In this document: in pieces, positions 1 to 5,342 of the stretch
Position numbering within the stretch: the first letter of the stretch is position 1
How the letters are laid out: every line of letters starts with the position of its first letter
Source: Oscillospiraceae bacterium
GTDB lineage: Bacteria > Bacillota > Clostridia > Oscillospirales > Oscillospiraceae
Direction of reading: 5' to 3'
Assembly (NCBI GenBank): GCA_016286595.1
Contig: JAEETR010000093.1
Location: forward strand, 1-8,179
Length of the DNA: 8,179 nucleotides
Notes under the pieces: generated by a model
Told to the model about the DNA's origin: nothing
The model's database searches: none
Seen by the model: the letters and a program-made list of their open reading frames with translations, nothing else
Made by a program: the position numbers and the translations under genes

Positions 1-1
1 C

Positions 2-211
2 ACTCTGGCCAACGTGATCGCCCGGCCCCAGTTCATCGCCTACAAGATAGCACCCCAGCCGTTTCTGGTGCGGCTGAGCGAAAAGCTGGGCGCCATGAAC
101 GTGGGCTGGACCAGCCACGACCCCGAGTCCGAAAAAGGCCGTGACGCGGTGATATTCGAGTTCTACGAGCCAGGCATCACCTATGAGCGGCAGGAAGCGG
201 ACGAGGAATAA
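2..211 (+). CDS. C-terminal fragment, probable glycerophosphodiester phosphodiesterase (5' end outside window)
   Basis: This open frame enters from the left edge and ends at TAA 209-211, giving about 69 residues. The fragment has the shape of the last beta/alpha units of the GDPD TIM barrel. An 'ARPQFIAYK' strand is followed by a helix (FLVRLSEKLGAM), then 'NVGWTSHD', then a 'DAVIFEFYEP' end. Family members commonly finish with a 'PDFIAY...VRLCRRLG...VGWT...IIFE.F.P' pattern, which is recalled from known proteins and not searched. Members of the family hydrolyse glycerophosphodiesters to sn-glycerol 3-phosphate and an alcohol. The catalytic His and Glu residues lie outside the window, so activity cannot be judged. 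A GTG at 14 could be read as a start, but the frame is open to the edge and the fold needs much more N-terminal sequence. The gene ends 11 bases before a strong terminator. Confidence 0.6.
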   Translation, partial: TLANVIARPQFIAYKIAPQPFLVRLSEKLGAMNVGWTSHDPESEKGRDAVIFEFYEPGITYERQEADEE

Positions 212-222
212 TCGATAACGCA

Positions 223-257
223 AAAAGCGGGCTCACCCTTTGGGGCGAGCCCGTTTT
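223..257. terminator. Bidirectional rho-independent terminator between convergent genes
   Basis: The stem CGGGCTC (228-234) pairs with GAGCCCG (247-253). After one A/C mismatch it continues as CCC (236-238) with GGG (243-245), closing a four-base loop. A T-run follows on the plus strand (254-257), and an A-run (222-226) supplies the T-run on the minus strand. It sits between the plus-strand GDPD-like gene ending at 211 and the minus-strand HD-GYP gene ending at 273, so it probably ends both transcripts. Confidence 0.85.
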
Positions 258-272
258 ATCGTTTTGCTTCTC

Positions 273-1595
273 TCATTTCGTCTGTTCCGGATCGTGCAGG
301 TCCTCTTCCATGAGTTTTACCATTATCGCGGCAAATCCCGGGTCGAACTGGGTGCCCGCATTCTCCTCCAGTTCCCGCCTGACGTCCTGATTCGACAGGG
401 GTTGACGATAGCTTCTCACGGAGGTCATGGCGTCGTAAGCGTCCGCCACGGCTATTATCCGGGCGATCTCGGGGATATCCTCCCCCTTCAGGCCATCGGG
501 ATAGCCGTTGCCGTCGTACCGCTCATGGTGGTACCTGGCGCCCTGACTCAGAAACGGCGCCTGCTTTATGCTGGAAAGAATGCGGCTGCCCAGGATGGAA
601 TGGCTCCTTATCTGGACAAATTCCTCCTCCGTAAGAGGTCCGATCTTGTTGATGATATCGTTTCTCACGCCGATCTTGCCTATATCGTGCAGCAACGCGG
701 CGAAATAGACCTGCTCGCACTGCTCCCCGGACAATCCCGCCGCCGCGGCTATCCTTCTTGAATACGCGGCGACCCGTATGGAATGCCCCCGGGTATAATT
801 GTCCTTCGCGTCGATGGCGTTTGCCAGGGCCTCGGTCGTCTGCTCGAAAAGGGCGGCCTCCTTCTCCCGGGCCTGCTTGTAGAACTCCAGCTCGTGCCGG
901 GCCGCCCGCTCGGCCGCGTCGCTGAGATAACGAAGGGTAAAGGTGTAGAATATGCAAACCACGAAGGCCATGGTCATGTTCGTCAGGGACAGGCCGTAGG
1001 CGAATATCTGCAGCACCGACGACACGGTGGGCAGCGCTATGCACACGATAAGCGAGTTGACCCGGTGGCGGTTTATCCGCTTTCTGTTCTCGATTATCGA
1101 CCACTCCTGCAGCAGCACGATGAGAAACGGCACCACGTAGCAAAGCACGTTCCAGCGGGCCCGGTGATATACGTTGTTCTCGTCGAAGGTGTAGTAAAGT
1201 CCGGTGAACTGAGATATCACGACGAGCGCCATGCCCGCGGCGAACAGTATATCCGCGATCTTCAGCTGCGGCGGTACCCGCGGCAGACCCGCCTCGTGCA
1301 GATACGTGTCCTCCAGGCACCTGGTAACAAGAAACGGTATCACCAGCGACATGGCGTAGACCATGCCGTTGCTTATCCTCACCATGTAATAGCCCGTTAC
1401 GCTGACGTCGCCCCTGTACAGGTAAGAGAAGCGGTCGAACATGAGGAGCAGCATGGCGCACAGCTCCATGCCGGCAAGAATGAGCTTCGTATTGAGGGGC
1501 AGGGACCTGGTGATGAGCGTCATGACGGTGAGTATGCCGCACATACCGCACATGAACATCATGATATCGAGCTGGTACTCAAGCAATGCGCCCAC
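273..1595 (-). CDS. Membrane HD-GYP domain phosphohydrolase, predicted c-di-GMP phosphodiesterase
   Basis: I assign a GTG start at 1595 (440 aa), because GGGAGGGGAG at 1609-1600 is a good ribosome binding site for it. The ATG at 1616 (447 aa) has none. Residues ~10-225 form about seven hydrophobic segments, followed by a charged helical linker (~225-255) leading to the C-terminal HD-GYP domain. Visible motifs are TRGHSIR (His ~271), the HDIGK pair (His303-Asp304), RSHS (His ~332), the HHE..DG.GYP signature (~356-366) and a late VADAYDAM with Asp ~385. All the core metal and signature residues are therefore present. The position four residues before the first metal His is Tyr, where the trinuclear HD-GYP class has Glu, so a binuclear site is inferred. 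HD-GYP enzymes degrade cyclic di-GMP to pGpG/GMP. The membrane part is presumed to be the sensory input; its ligand is unknown. The gene has its own promoter at 1673-1701 and ends just before the bidirectional terminator. It lies next to a GGDEF gene with a similar membrane half. Confidence 0.93.
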   Translation of the reverse strand: MGALLEYQLDIMMFMCGMCGILTVMTLITRSLPLNTKLILAGMELCAMLLLMFDRFSYLYRGDVSVTGYYMVRISNGMVYAMSLVIPFLVTRCLEDTYLHEAGLPRVPPQLKIADILFAAGMALVVISQFTGLYYTFDENNVYHRARWNVLCYVVPFLIVLLQEWSIIENRKRINRHRVNSLIVCIALPTVSSVLQIFAYGLSLTNMTMAFVVCIFYTFTLRYLSDAAERAARHELEFYKQAREKEAALFEQTTEALANAIDAKDNYTRGHSIRVAAYSRRIAAAAGLSGEQCEQVYFAALLHDIGKIGVRNDIINKIGPLTEEEFVQIRSHSILGSRILSSIKQAPFLSQGARYHHERYDGNGYPDGLKGEDIPEIARIIAVADAYDAMTSVRSYRQPLSNQDVRRELEENAGTQFDPGFAAIMVKLMEEDLHDPEQTK

Positions 1596-1599
1596 GTTT

Positions 1600-1609
1600 C
1601 TCCCCTCCC
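1600..1609 (-). promoter_or_regulatory. Ribosome binding site deciding a GTG start for the HD-GYP gene
   Basis: Read on the minus strand, GGGAGGGGAG lies a few bases upstream of GTG 1595-1593. The core GGAGGG is about 7 nt from the start codon. The only in-frame ATG nearby (1616-1614) is preceded by a purine-poor stretch with no anti-Shine-Dalgarno match, and this motif would fall inside its coding region. This favours a protein seven residues shorter than the longest frame. Confidence 0.7.
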
Positions 1610-1672
1610 GCCGCATTTTGCCGCGCTGTCAGCCGGGTATGCCGATACGGACGTACAATCAGATCACTGTGT

Positions 1673-1701
1673 ATTTTATTACATTTTCCTTTGGAATGCA
1701 A
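1673..1701 (-). promoter_or_regulatory. Sigma-A promoter for the HD-GYP gene
   Basis: The minus strand has TTGCAT (-35, 1701-1696), a spacer of exactly 17 bp, and TAAAAT (-10, 1678-1673). The predicted transcript start is near 1666, giving a leader of about 70 nt before GTG 1595. The rest of the 1617-1847 gap holds this promoter, the cyclase terminator, and a small GC hairpin (CCCGC 1747-1751 with GCGGG 1756-1760) of unknown role. I saw no conserved cyclic di-GMP riboswitch core in the leader. Confidence 0.75.
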
Positions 1702-1793
1702 GGGATAGACACGATTTGCGGGCCGGTCATTTCATCCCGGTATTTTCCCGCGTTGGCGGGCGTTAATGCCGTCCGTCCATCAAGGGGGATATG

Positions 1794-1823
1794 AAAAAGG
1801 CGCGTCCTGCGGGCACGCCTTTT
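1794..1823 (-). terminator. Rho-independent terminator of the GGDEF gene
   Basis: AAAAGGCG (1795-1802) pairs with CGCCTTTT (1816-1823). Beyond one mismatch the stem extends by four more pairs (one G-T) to a three-base loop. On the minus strand the hairpin ends in a run of five T. It starts about 25 bases after the GGDEF stop codon and isolates that gene from the HD-GYP promoter. Confidence 0.85.
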
Positions 1824-1847
1824 ATGCATATTATTCACTCTTTTTAT

Positions 1848-3065
1848 TCAGGATACGCGGGTCCCGCTCTTCATCTCCTGCTTGCGGACGTACATCAGCT
1901 GATCGGCCCGGTCAAACACGTCGTTTATGCGCTCATCCCGGCCCGCCGTGAACTCCGACAATCCCGCCGCGATCATCACCCGTCCGCTGTCCGTACTGTC
2001 GTCCATATCGCGGTTGAACCCGTCAAGCAGTTCCGTCCTGTGCAGATAATCCTCGCCCTCCAGGACGGCGGCAAACTCGTCCCCGCCGATGCGGAACACT
2101 CTGCTGTTGGGGAAATGACCGCGGATGACGCTGCTGGCGTCCACTATCAGCTGGTCGCCCTTCTCGTGGCCCAGCCTGTCGTTTATCTTCTTCAGATCGT
2201 TCAGGTCGAAGACGGCCACCGCAAAATCGGAGACTCGTCCCGCCGCGATGTCCTCGTCTATCTTCTCCTCCACCTCTACGAAGGCCAGCTTGCTCTGCAC
2301 GCCGGTGAGGGCGTCCTGGTACGCAAGTCTGCGGGCGGATCTCAGCTCCTCGTACTGGCGTTTCTCCCGCTCCAGCGCCCCCTCGAGCTCGTACTTGTAC
2401 TCCTGTTTCTCATCATTGACAACGAAGGTATGGAGAAGGCACGTGCCCGTCATATAGGCCATGGAGTACATGGGAAGATAGGGCATCCAAAACTGGATGA
2501 TGATGAAAACGTCCATTATAAGGCCGAAAAAGGCGATCGAACGCAGACGTTTGGCGTAAGCGCCCTTTTGTCTGGCCATGGAGAAGAAGGCGAAAATCGA
2601 GATGACGAGCAGAAGCACTATCTGCACCGCAAACATGACGTATCTTAAGGTCCCGGCGGTATAAACGCTGTCGCTGTCCACGGTGAACAGCACCGGCAGG
2701 ACGAAATTGATCCCCACTATGACGGCGACGGCCGCGCAGAACACCCGGCCGAACCATACGAGGATCCTGCCGGAAACGTTTTCCGCGTTGAGATACGATA
2801 CGGTGAACCGTGTCCAGAGCATGGTGCCTACGGCCATCACGAGAAAATATATCACCGTATCTATGTACAGCAGCGGCGCCTGCTTCTGACTTTCCAGCAC
2901 GCCCCAGAGTATGTCGGATACGTAGTAGATCAATACCGCGATGAGGAATCGCCGGTACTGTATCCACGCGGGGAATTCCCTGCCGCTTCTGCGCCCCAGC
3001 AGAATATCTATATTCTCGATACAGAGCACGAATATGGCAATGAACCCTATTGCAGAATAATACAT
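1848..3065 (-). CDS. Membrane GGDEF domain protein, predicted diguanylate cyclase
   Basis: This is read as 405 aa from ATG 3065, which has a GGAAG site 9 nt upstream and lies about 45 nt after the predicted transcript start. The open frame continues upstream to 3266, but that extension runs through a promoter and a terminator, so I reject it. Six or more hydrophobic segments occupy residues ~1-220 (about 1-20, 38-55, 65-84, 102-128, 140-162, 174-218). A charged coiled-coil-like linker (~220-245) follows, then the GGDEF domain (~248-405). Visible cyclase signatures are DALTGV (~251), FDLNDLKKIND (~286-296, metal and nucleotide region), RIGGDEF (active site GGDEF at 327-331) and a C-terminal ADQLMY. 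Such domains join two GTP into cyclic di-GMP as a dimer. The RxxD inhibitory site normally five residues before GGDEF reads FPNS here, so classical product inhibition is not expected. The gene has its own promoter and terminator and lies directly upstream of the HD-GYP gene on the same strand. Confidence 0.93.
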   Translation of the reverse strand: MYYSAIGFIAIFVLCIENIDILLGRRSGREFPAWIQYRRFLIAVLIYYVSDILWGVLESQKQAPLLYIDTVIYFLVMAVGTMLWTRFTVSYLNAENVSGRILVWFGRVFCAAVAVIVGINFVLPVLFTVDSDSVYTAGTLRYVMFAVQIVLLLVISIFAFFSMARQKGAYAKRLRSIAFFGLIMDVFIIIQFWMPYLPMYSMAYMTGTCLLHTFVVNDEKQEYKYELEGALEREKRQYEELRSARRLAYQDALTGVQSKLAFVEVEEKIDEDIAAGRVSDFAVAVFDLNDLKKINDRLGHEKGDQLIVDASSVIRGHFPNSRVFRIGGDEFAAVLEGEDYLHRTELLDGFNRDMDDSTDSGRVMIAAGLSEFTAGRDERINDVFDRADQLMYVRKQEMKSGTRVS

Positions 3066-3116
3066 CGCGTACAACTTCCAGATTTCTTTTTGTCGGGCGG
3101 GATAACAACCCATAAA

Positions 3117-3145
3117 ATCATACCACACCGCCGTTTTCTTTTCAA
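3117..3145 (-). promoter_or_regulatory. Sigma-A promoter for the GGDEF gene
   Basis: The minus strand has TTGAAA (-35, 3145-3140), a 17 bp spacer, and TATGAT (-10, 3122-3117), each box differing from consensus at one position. Transcription should begin near 3110. This places the in-frame ATG at 3113 at or before the transcript start and supports the ATG at 3065 as the true start. Confidence 0.85.
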
Positions 3146-3161
3146 CACTCAGGCGCAAAAC

Positions 3162-3194
3162 AAAAAACAGCGCGTCCTTATGGATGCGCTGTTT
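3162..3194 (-). terminator. Rho-independent terminator of the DUF362 gene
   Basis: AAACAGCGC (3165-3173) pairs perfectly with GCGCTGTTT (3186-3194). It continues through a G-T pair and TCC/GGA to a four-base loop. On the minus strand the hairpin runs into six T (complement of 3162-3167) and then more T-rich sequence. It begins about 20 bases after the DUF362 stop, and the GGDEF promoter lies immediately beyond it. Confidence 0.92.
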
Positions 3195-3214
3195 CTTTGT
3201 TCGGATATCAGCTG

Positions 3215-4258
3215 TCAGGCCCTTTTGTTTCTTCCCCAGAAAACGTTGTAACGGTCGGGCTTCCACTCGGGGTCCACGTCCTTCACGGCCTCGGCGGCGG
3301 TTATCTCCGCGTCGCCGTTGTCGATGTCGATGAGGGTGTAGCGGTCGTTGCCCATGCCCAGCTCCTTCATGTAGCTGAGCTGACGCAGGCCGTGGCGCGT
3401 CTCCACCCGCTCGATGAGGGCCTTGCCGCCGCCCTTTGGCAGGTTGTAGATGAGGTCGATGCAGGCGTTGTCCACGGCGAGTATATCAAGGGAGGCGAGA
3501 ATGCCCACGTCGGGAGTGACGACGGGTTCTGCGCCCACGCCCTCGCAGTCGCAGGATACGGACATGTTGCGCATGGTGTTGATGAAGCATACGTGGGGGG
3601 CGAAATGGTCCACGGTGGCTTTGGTGCTCTCGGTCATGCGCTCCATGAACTCTTCCTGGGTAATGCTCCACATATCCATGGAGTTGGGGTCGGTATGTAT
3701 CTCCTTTTTACCTATGCGTCCGTCGGCGCAGCCGATGCCGATGTTCTTGTTGCTGCCGCCGAAGCCGCCCATGGTGTGGCCCTTGAAGTGAGTCAGCACC
3801 AGCAGGGAGTCGTAGTCGAGAAGGCCCTTGCCCACGTGCATCTCGTCGAACCACTTGCCGCCCTTGACGGGCAGGGCCGCCACGCCGTGCTCGTCGGTGA
3901 TGTCCACGGGGCAGAAGGTCCAGCCGTTTATTTTAAGCGTTTCCCTGTGCTGCTCGGTGGTGTATCTGCTGCCCTCGTAATAGGTGTTGGTCTCCACGAT
4001 GGTGGCCTCGGGCTGACGGGAGGCCAGCAGTTCCTTCACCCAGGGTCTGGGCAGGAAGTTGGGGCCCTCGGCCTCGCCGGTGTGGAGCTTGACCGCCACC
4101 TTGCCGGTCAGTACGGAACTGACGCGGTCGTAGATCTTCTTCAGCCCCTCTTCAGACAGATCGCGGGTAAAGAACACTACGCTCTTTTCGCCCGTGCGCC
4201 GGTCATAGGGTACGTACTTGTTGCCGTCTTTTCCGGGGACGGCGTTGATGTCCTTCAT
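3215..4258 (-). CDS. DUF362 domain-containing protein
   Basis: The frame is 347 aa from ATG 4258, with AGGAGA at 4270-4265 spaced 6 nt away. A longer frame reaching 4399 crosses the promoter and is rejected. The signature of the family is clear: a KVAVKLHTGE strand near residue 54, a glycine-rich 'GHTMGGFGGSNKNIG' block followed by GCADG (~160-180), and a late 'VTPDVGILAS..ILAVDNA' segment (~247-266). Cysteines sit at ~116, 177, 224, 236, 238 and 266. The CDC pair at 236-238 resembles a motif in relatives and may bind metal, which is inference. Many DUF362 proteins carry a 4Fe-4S ferredoxin insert or tail (CxxCxxCxxxCP); none is present here. There is no signal peptide or membrane segment, so it should be cytoplasmic. 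The biochemical role of the family is not settled, and I assign none. The gene is monocistronic, with its own promoter and terminator. Confidence 0.88.
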   Translation of the reverse strand: MKDINAVPGKDGNKYVPYDRRTGEKSVVFFTRDLSEEGLKKIYDRVSSVLTGKVAVKLHTGEAEGPNFLPRPWVKELLASRQPEATIVETNTYYEGSRYTTEQHRETLKINGWTFCPVDITDEHGVAALPVKGGKWFDEMHVGKGLLDYDSLLVLTHFKGHTMGGFGGSNKNIGIGCADGRIGKKEIHTDPNSMDMWSITQEEFMERMTESTKATVDHFAPHVCFINTMRNMSVSCDCEGVGAEPVVTPDVGILASLDILAVDNACIDLIYNLPKGGGKALIERVETRHGLRQLSYMKELGMGNDRYTLIDIDNGDAEITAAEAVKDVDPEWKPDRYNVFWGRNKRA

Positions 4259-4306
4259 GGTACATCTCCTTTCTGCTGCCAAAACGTTTCTTCCTGTTTC
4301 CTGAGA

Positions 4307-4321
4307 GGCGGTTCCTCCGCC
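4307..4321 (-). promoter_or_regulatory. Small hairpin in the DUF362 leader
   Basis: GGCGG (4307-4311) and CCGCC (4317-4321) are perfect complements around a five-base loop. On the transcript the loop reads AGGAA, with purine-rich GGAGGA spanning the stem and loop. It lies in the ~85 nt leader, roughly 37 bases upstream of the real ribosome binding site. Any regulatory role is speculative, and a five-pair stem can occur by chance. Confidence 0.3.
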
Positions 4322-4349
4322 CCGATTATCCGATTTATTGCCTGAAACG

Positions 4350-4379
4350 ATTATAACATACTGCCGCGGGAAAAGGCAA
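4350..4379 (-). promoter_or_regulatory. Extended -10 sigma-A promoter for the DUF362 gene
   Basis: The minus strand shows a perfect TATAAT (4355-4350) preceded by the extended -10 motif TGT (4358-4356). TTGCCT (4379-4374) serves as the -35 box with an 18 bp spacer. The predicted start is near 4343, about 85 nt upstream of ATG 4258. The -35 box lies only about 6 bases after the T-run of the preceding gene's terminator, so the units are tightly packed but separate. Confidence 0.82.
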
Positions 4380-4385
4380 CAGCGC

Positions 4386-4419
4386 AAAAACTCCGGCACG
4401 CTGTCGACGTGCCGGAGTT
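4386..4419 (-). terminator. Rho-independent terminator of the XRE regulator gene
   Basis: AACTCCGGCACG (4389-4400) pairs perfectly with CGTGCCGGAGTT (4408-4419) around a seven-base loop. On the minus strand the stem is followed by a run of five T (complement of 4386-4390). It ends the XRE transcript about 80 bases after that gene's stop codon. Confidence 0.9.
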
Positions 4420-4496
4420 CTCACGCGAAAGAAAGCCCAAAGATGCGCCAAAGCACAGAAGGAATACAACAATAAAAAGCTTTACGAACAGGAATT

Positions 4497-5006
4497 TCAG
4501 TTTCTTTTTCGAGTCATAACGGCGCCGGCAAACGAACATATAAAAATAAATGGAGCTATCCTCACGAAGATCCATACGAACGCGTGAACAGCCGTACCGA
4601 CGACGGCGGTTTCCGGATCACCGTAATCCCATTCCAGACAAACATTTCCGGCTAAAAAGACCGCAATAAAAATCAGAACGATGATGACGCACGCTGCTAT
4701 AAAGGTCCAGTATAATATCTTCCGTCTGGAAGCCTTTTGCCGCGCGAGCTGCAGATTTATGATTTCGAGTTTTTCCGATAATTCCCTGACGTCTGCCGGT
4801 GAACTGTCGGCAGCCTTTTCACCGAGCAATGTGCTGACAGGCGTTTCAAGCGCATCTGAAATAGTTATCAGCATCTCGGAATCCGGTACGGATAAGCCGC
4901 GTTCCCACTTGGAAACAGTCTGGCGCACCACGTTCAGCTTTATCGCGAGTTCCTCTTGTGAAAGACCTTTTGATTGCCTGACTGCTTTAATGTTTTCGTT
5001 TAACAT
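4497..5006 (-). CDS. XRE-family HTH regulator with two C-terminal membrane segments
   Basis: The protein is 169 aa from ATG 5006, with a perfect AAAGGAGG at 5023-5016 and 9 nt spacing. The frame is open further upstream but runs through the tRNA gene there, so a longer start is rejected. Residues ~5-62 form a classic Cro/CI helix-turn-helix: 'IKAVRQSKGLSQEELA' then 'VVRQTVSKWERG', matching the conserved scaffold and recognition helices, then 'ISDALETPVSTLLG'. Residues ~70-95 are a charged amphipathic stretch. Residues ~97-119 and ~139-163 are strongly hydrophobic and probably cross the membrane, with a short DYGDPET segment between them and a basic TRKRN tail. The likely role is a membrane-tethered DNA-binding regulator; its target is unknown. 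Its sequence looks richer in A and T than its neighbours, judged by eye. It stands alone between the tRNA-Leu terminator and its own terminator. Autoregulation is possible given the palindrome at 5050-5066. Confidence 0.88.
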   Translation of the reverse strand: MLNENIKAVRQSKGLSQEELAIKLNVVRQTVSKWERGLSVPDSEMLITISDALETPVSTLLGEKAADSSPADVRELSEKLEIINLQLARQKASRRKILYWTFIAACVIIVLIFIAVFLAGNVCLEWDYGDPETAVVGTAVHAFVWIFVRIAPFIFICSFAGAVMTRKRN

Positions 5007-5049
5007 GAGCGAAAACCTCCTTTCGCAGTCACTGTACTTCAATACCAGC

Positions 5050-5076
5050 CGTTGCGGCAAGCAACGTATTGTAACA
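5050..5076 (-). promoter_or_regulatory. Candidate extended -10 promoter and palindromic operator for the XRE gene
   Basis: The minus strand reads TGT-TACAAT (5076-5068), an extended -10 box, but with no good -35 at the usual distance. Directly downstream, around the expected transcript start, is the perfect inverted repeat CGTTGC (5050-5055) / GCAACG (5061-5066) with a five-base centre. A dyad at the start site is where an XRE repressor would bind to control its own gene. It could equally be a leader hairpin. A second extended -10 (TGT-TATATT, 5134-5126) farther upstream is an alternative promoter. Confidence 0.4.
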
Positions 5077-5150
5077 TTCTGACAAATTGCGTTTTTTTGC
5101 TCTCTTTCACTCTGTCCATACAGCGAATATAACACATCATAGCATATGCA

Positions 5151-5189
5151 AAGAAGCCCAAAAAGTCGTGGCAGACTTTTTGGGCTTCT
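5151..5189 (-). terminator. Rho-independent terminator of tRNA-Leu
   Basis: AGAAGCCC plus AAAAAGTC (5152-5167) is the exact reverse complement of 5174-5189, a 16-pair stem with a six-base loop. On the minus strand it ends in CTTCTTTG, a short T-rich tail. It begins five bases after the CCA end of the tRNA, as expected for a tRNA transcription unit in Firmicutes. Confidence 0.88.
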
Positions 5190-5193
5190 CTTA

Positions 5194-5278
5194 TGGTGCG
5201 GGCACGGGGACTTGAACCCCGACGCGGTTAAGCACAAGAACCTAAATCTTGCATGTCTGCCAATCCCATCATGCCCGC
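5194..5278 (-). tRNA. trnL-UAG: tRNA-Leu, anticodon UAG
   Basis: The 85-base gene includes an encoded CCA (complement of 5194-5196). The acceptor stem GCGGGCA pairs over all seven positions with TGCCCGC, with A as discriminator, as in leucine tRNAs. The anticodon stem CAAGA/TCTTG encloses the seven-base loop TTTAGGT, so the anticodon is TAG (5244-5242), with G at position 37. The T arm is CGGGG-TTCAAGT-CCCCG. The long variable region between the anticodon and T arms marks a class II tRNA, consistent with leucine. It should read CUA and, by wobble, other CUN codons. It has a dedicated promoter and terminator. Confidence 0.96.
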
Positions 5279-5283
5279 GCATT

Positions 5284-5310
5284 ACGGCGGACGGGTCAGC
5301 CGTCCGCCGT
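5284..5310 (-). promoter_or_regulatory. GC-rich 11-bp hairpin between the tRNA promoter and tRNA 5' end
   Basis: ACGGCGGACGG (5284-5294) and CCGTCCGCCGT (5300-5310) are perfect complements around a five-base loop. The predicted tRNA transcript start (~5307) falls in the first arm, so the short pre-tRNA leader would be mostly hairpin. The same sequence is the first strong hairpin after the histidine kinase stop codon. It lacks a following T-run (TAATGCG), so it is not a standard terminator. Possible roles are an mRNA 3' barrier for the kinase operon, a leader processing element, or both; these are inferences. Confidence 0.55.
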
Positions 5311-5313
5311 GAA

Positions 5314-5342
5314 ATTATAACAGTATTTTCCGCATATTTCAA
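5314..5342 (-). promoter_or_regulatory. Near-consensus sigma-A promoter for tRNA-Leu
   Basis: The minus strand has TTGAAA (-35, 5342-5337), a 17 bp spacer and a perfect TATAAT (-10, 5319-5314). The match is 11 of 12 bases with ideal spacing, typical of a strong stable-RNA promoter. The TGA stop of the upstream histidine kinase gene (5341-5339) lies inside the -35 box. Confidence 0.92.

Noticed and set aside
240..761. Open plus-strand frame opposite the HD-GYP gene
   Set aside because: It begins inside the terminator and is fully antisense to well-supported HD-GYP codons. GC-rich coding DNA commonly leaves such antisense frames open. No recognisable domain or ribosome binding site.
1596..1670. 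Possible cyclic di-GMP riboswitch in the HD-GYP leader
   Set aside because: The ~70 nt leader is shorter than known class I aptamers plus expression platform, and I could not match the conserved core. A covariance-model search would settle it.
783..1766. Long plus-strand frame antisense to the HD-GYP gene
   Set aside because: Rich in His, Arg and Gly with no domain pattern, and antisense to intact membrane and HD codons. It is a composition artefact.
3066..3266. 67-residue N-terminal extension of the GGDEF protein
   Set aside because: The extension covers the DUF362 stop region, its terminator and the GGDEF promoter, and would lie upstream of the predicted transcript start.
3197..4345. 382-codon plus-strand frame antisense to the DUF362 gene
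   Set aside because: Val/Ala/Gly/His-rich mirror of DUF362 codons, starting inside the terminator region and lacking a ribosome binding site. The opposite strand has clear family motifs, a promoter and a terminator.
4351..4575. 74-codon minus-strand frame with a hydrophobic stretch, overlapping the XRE 3' end
   Set aside because: It reads through the XRE terminator hairpin and the DUF362 -10 box, overlaps XRE codons and has no ribosome binding site. I considered it as a frameshifted extension of the XRE protein, but there is no slippery site and the XRE frame ends normally.
5007..5342. N-terminal extension of the XRE protein
   Set aside because: It would translate through the tRNA-Leu gene and its terminator. 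A perfect ribosome binding site precedes ATG 5006 instead.
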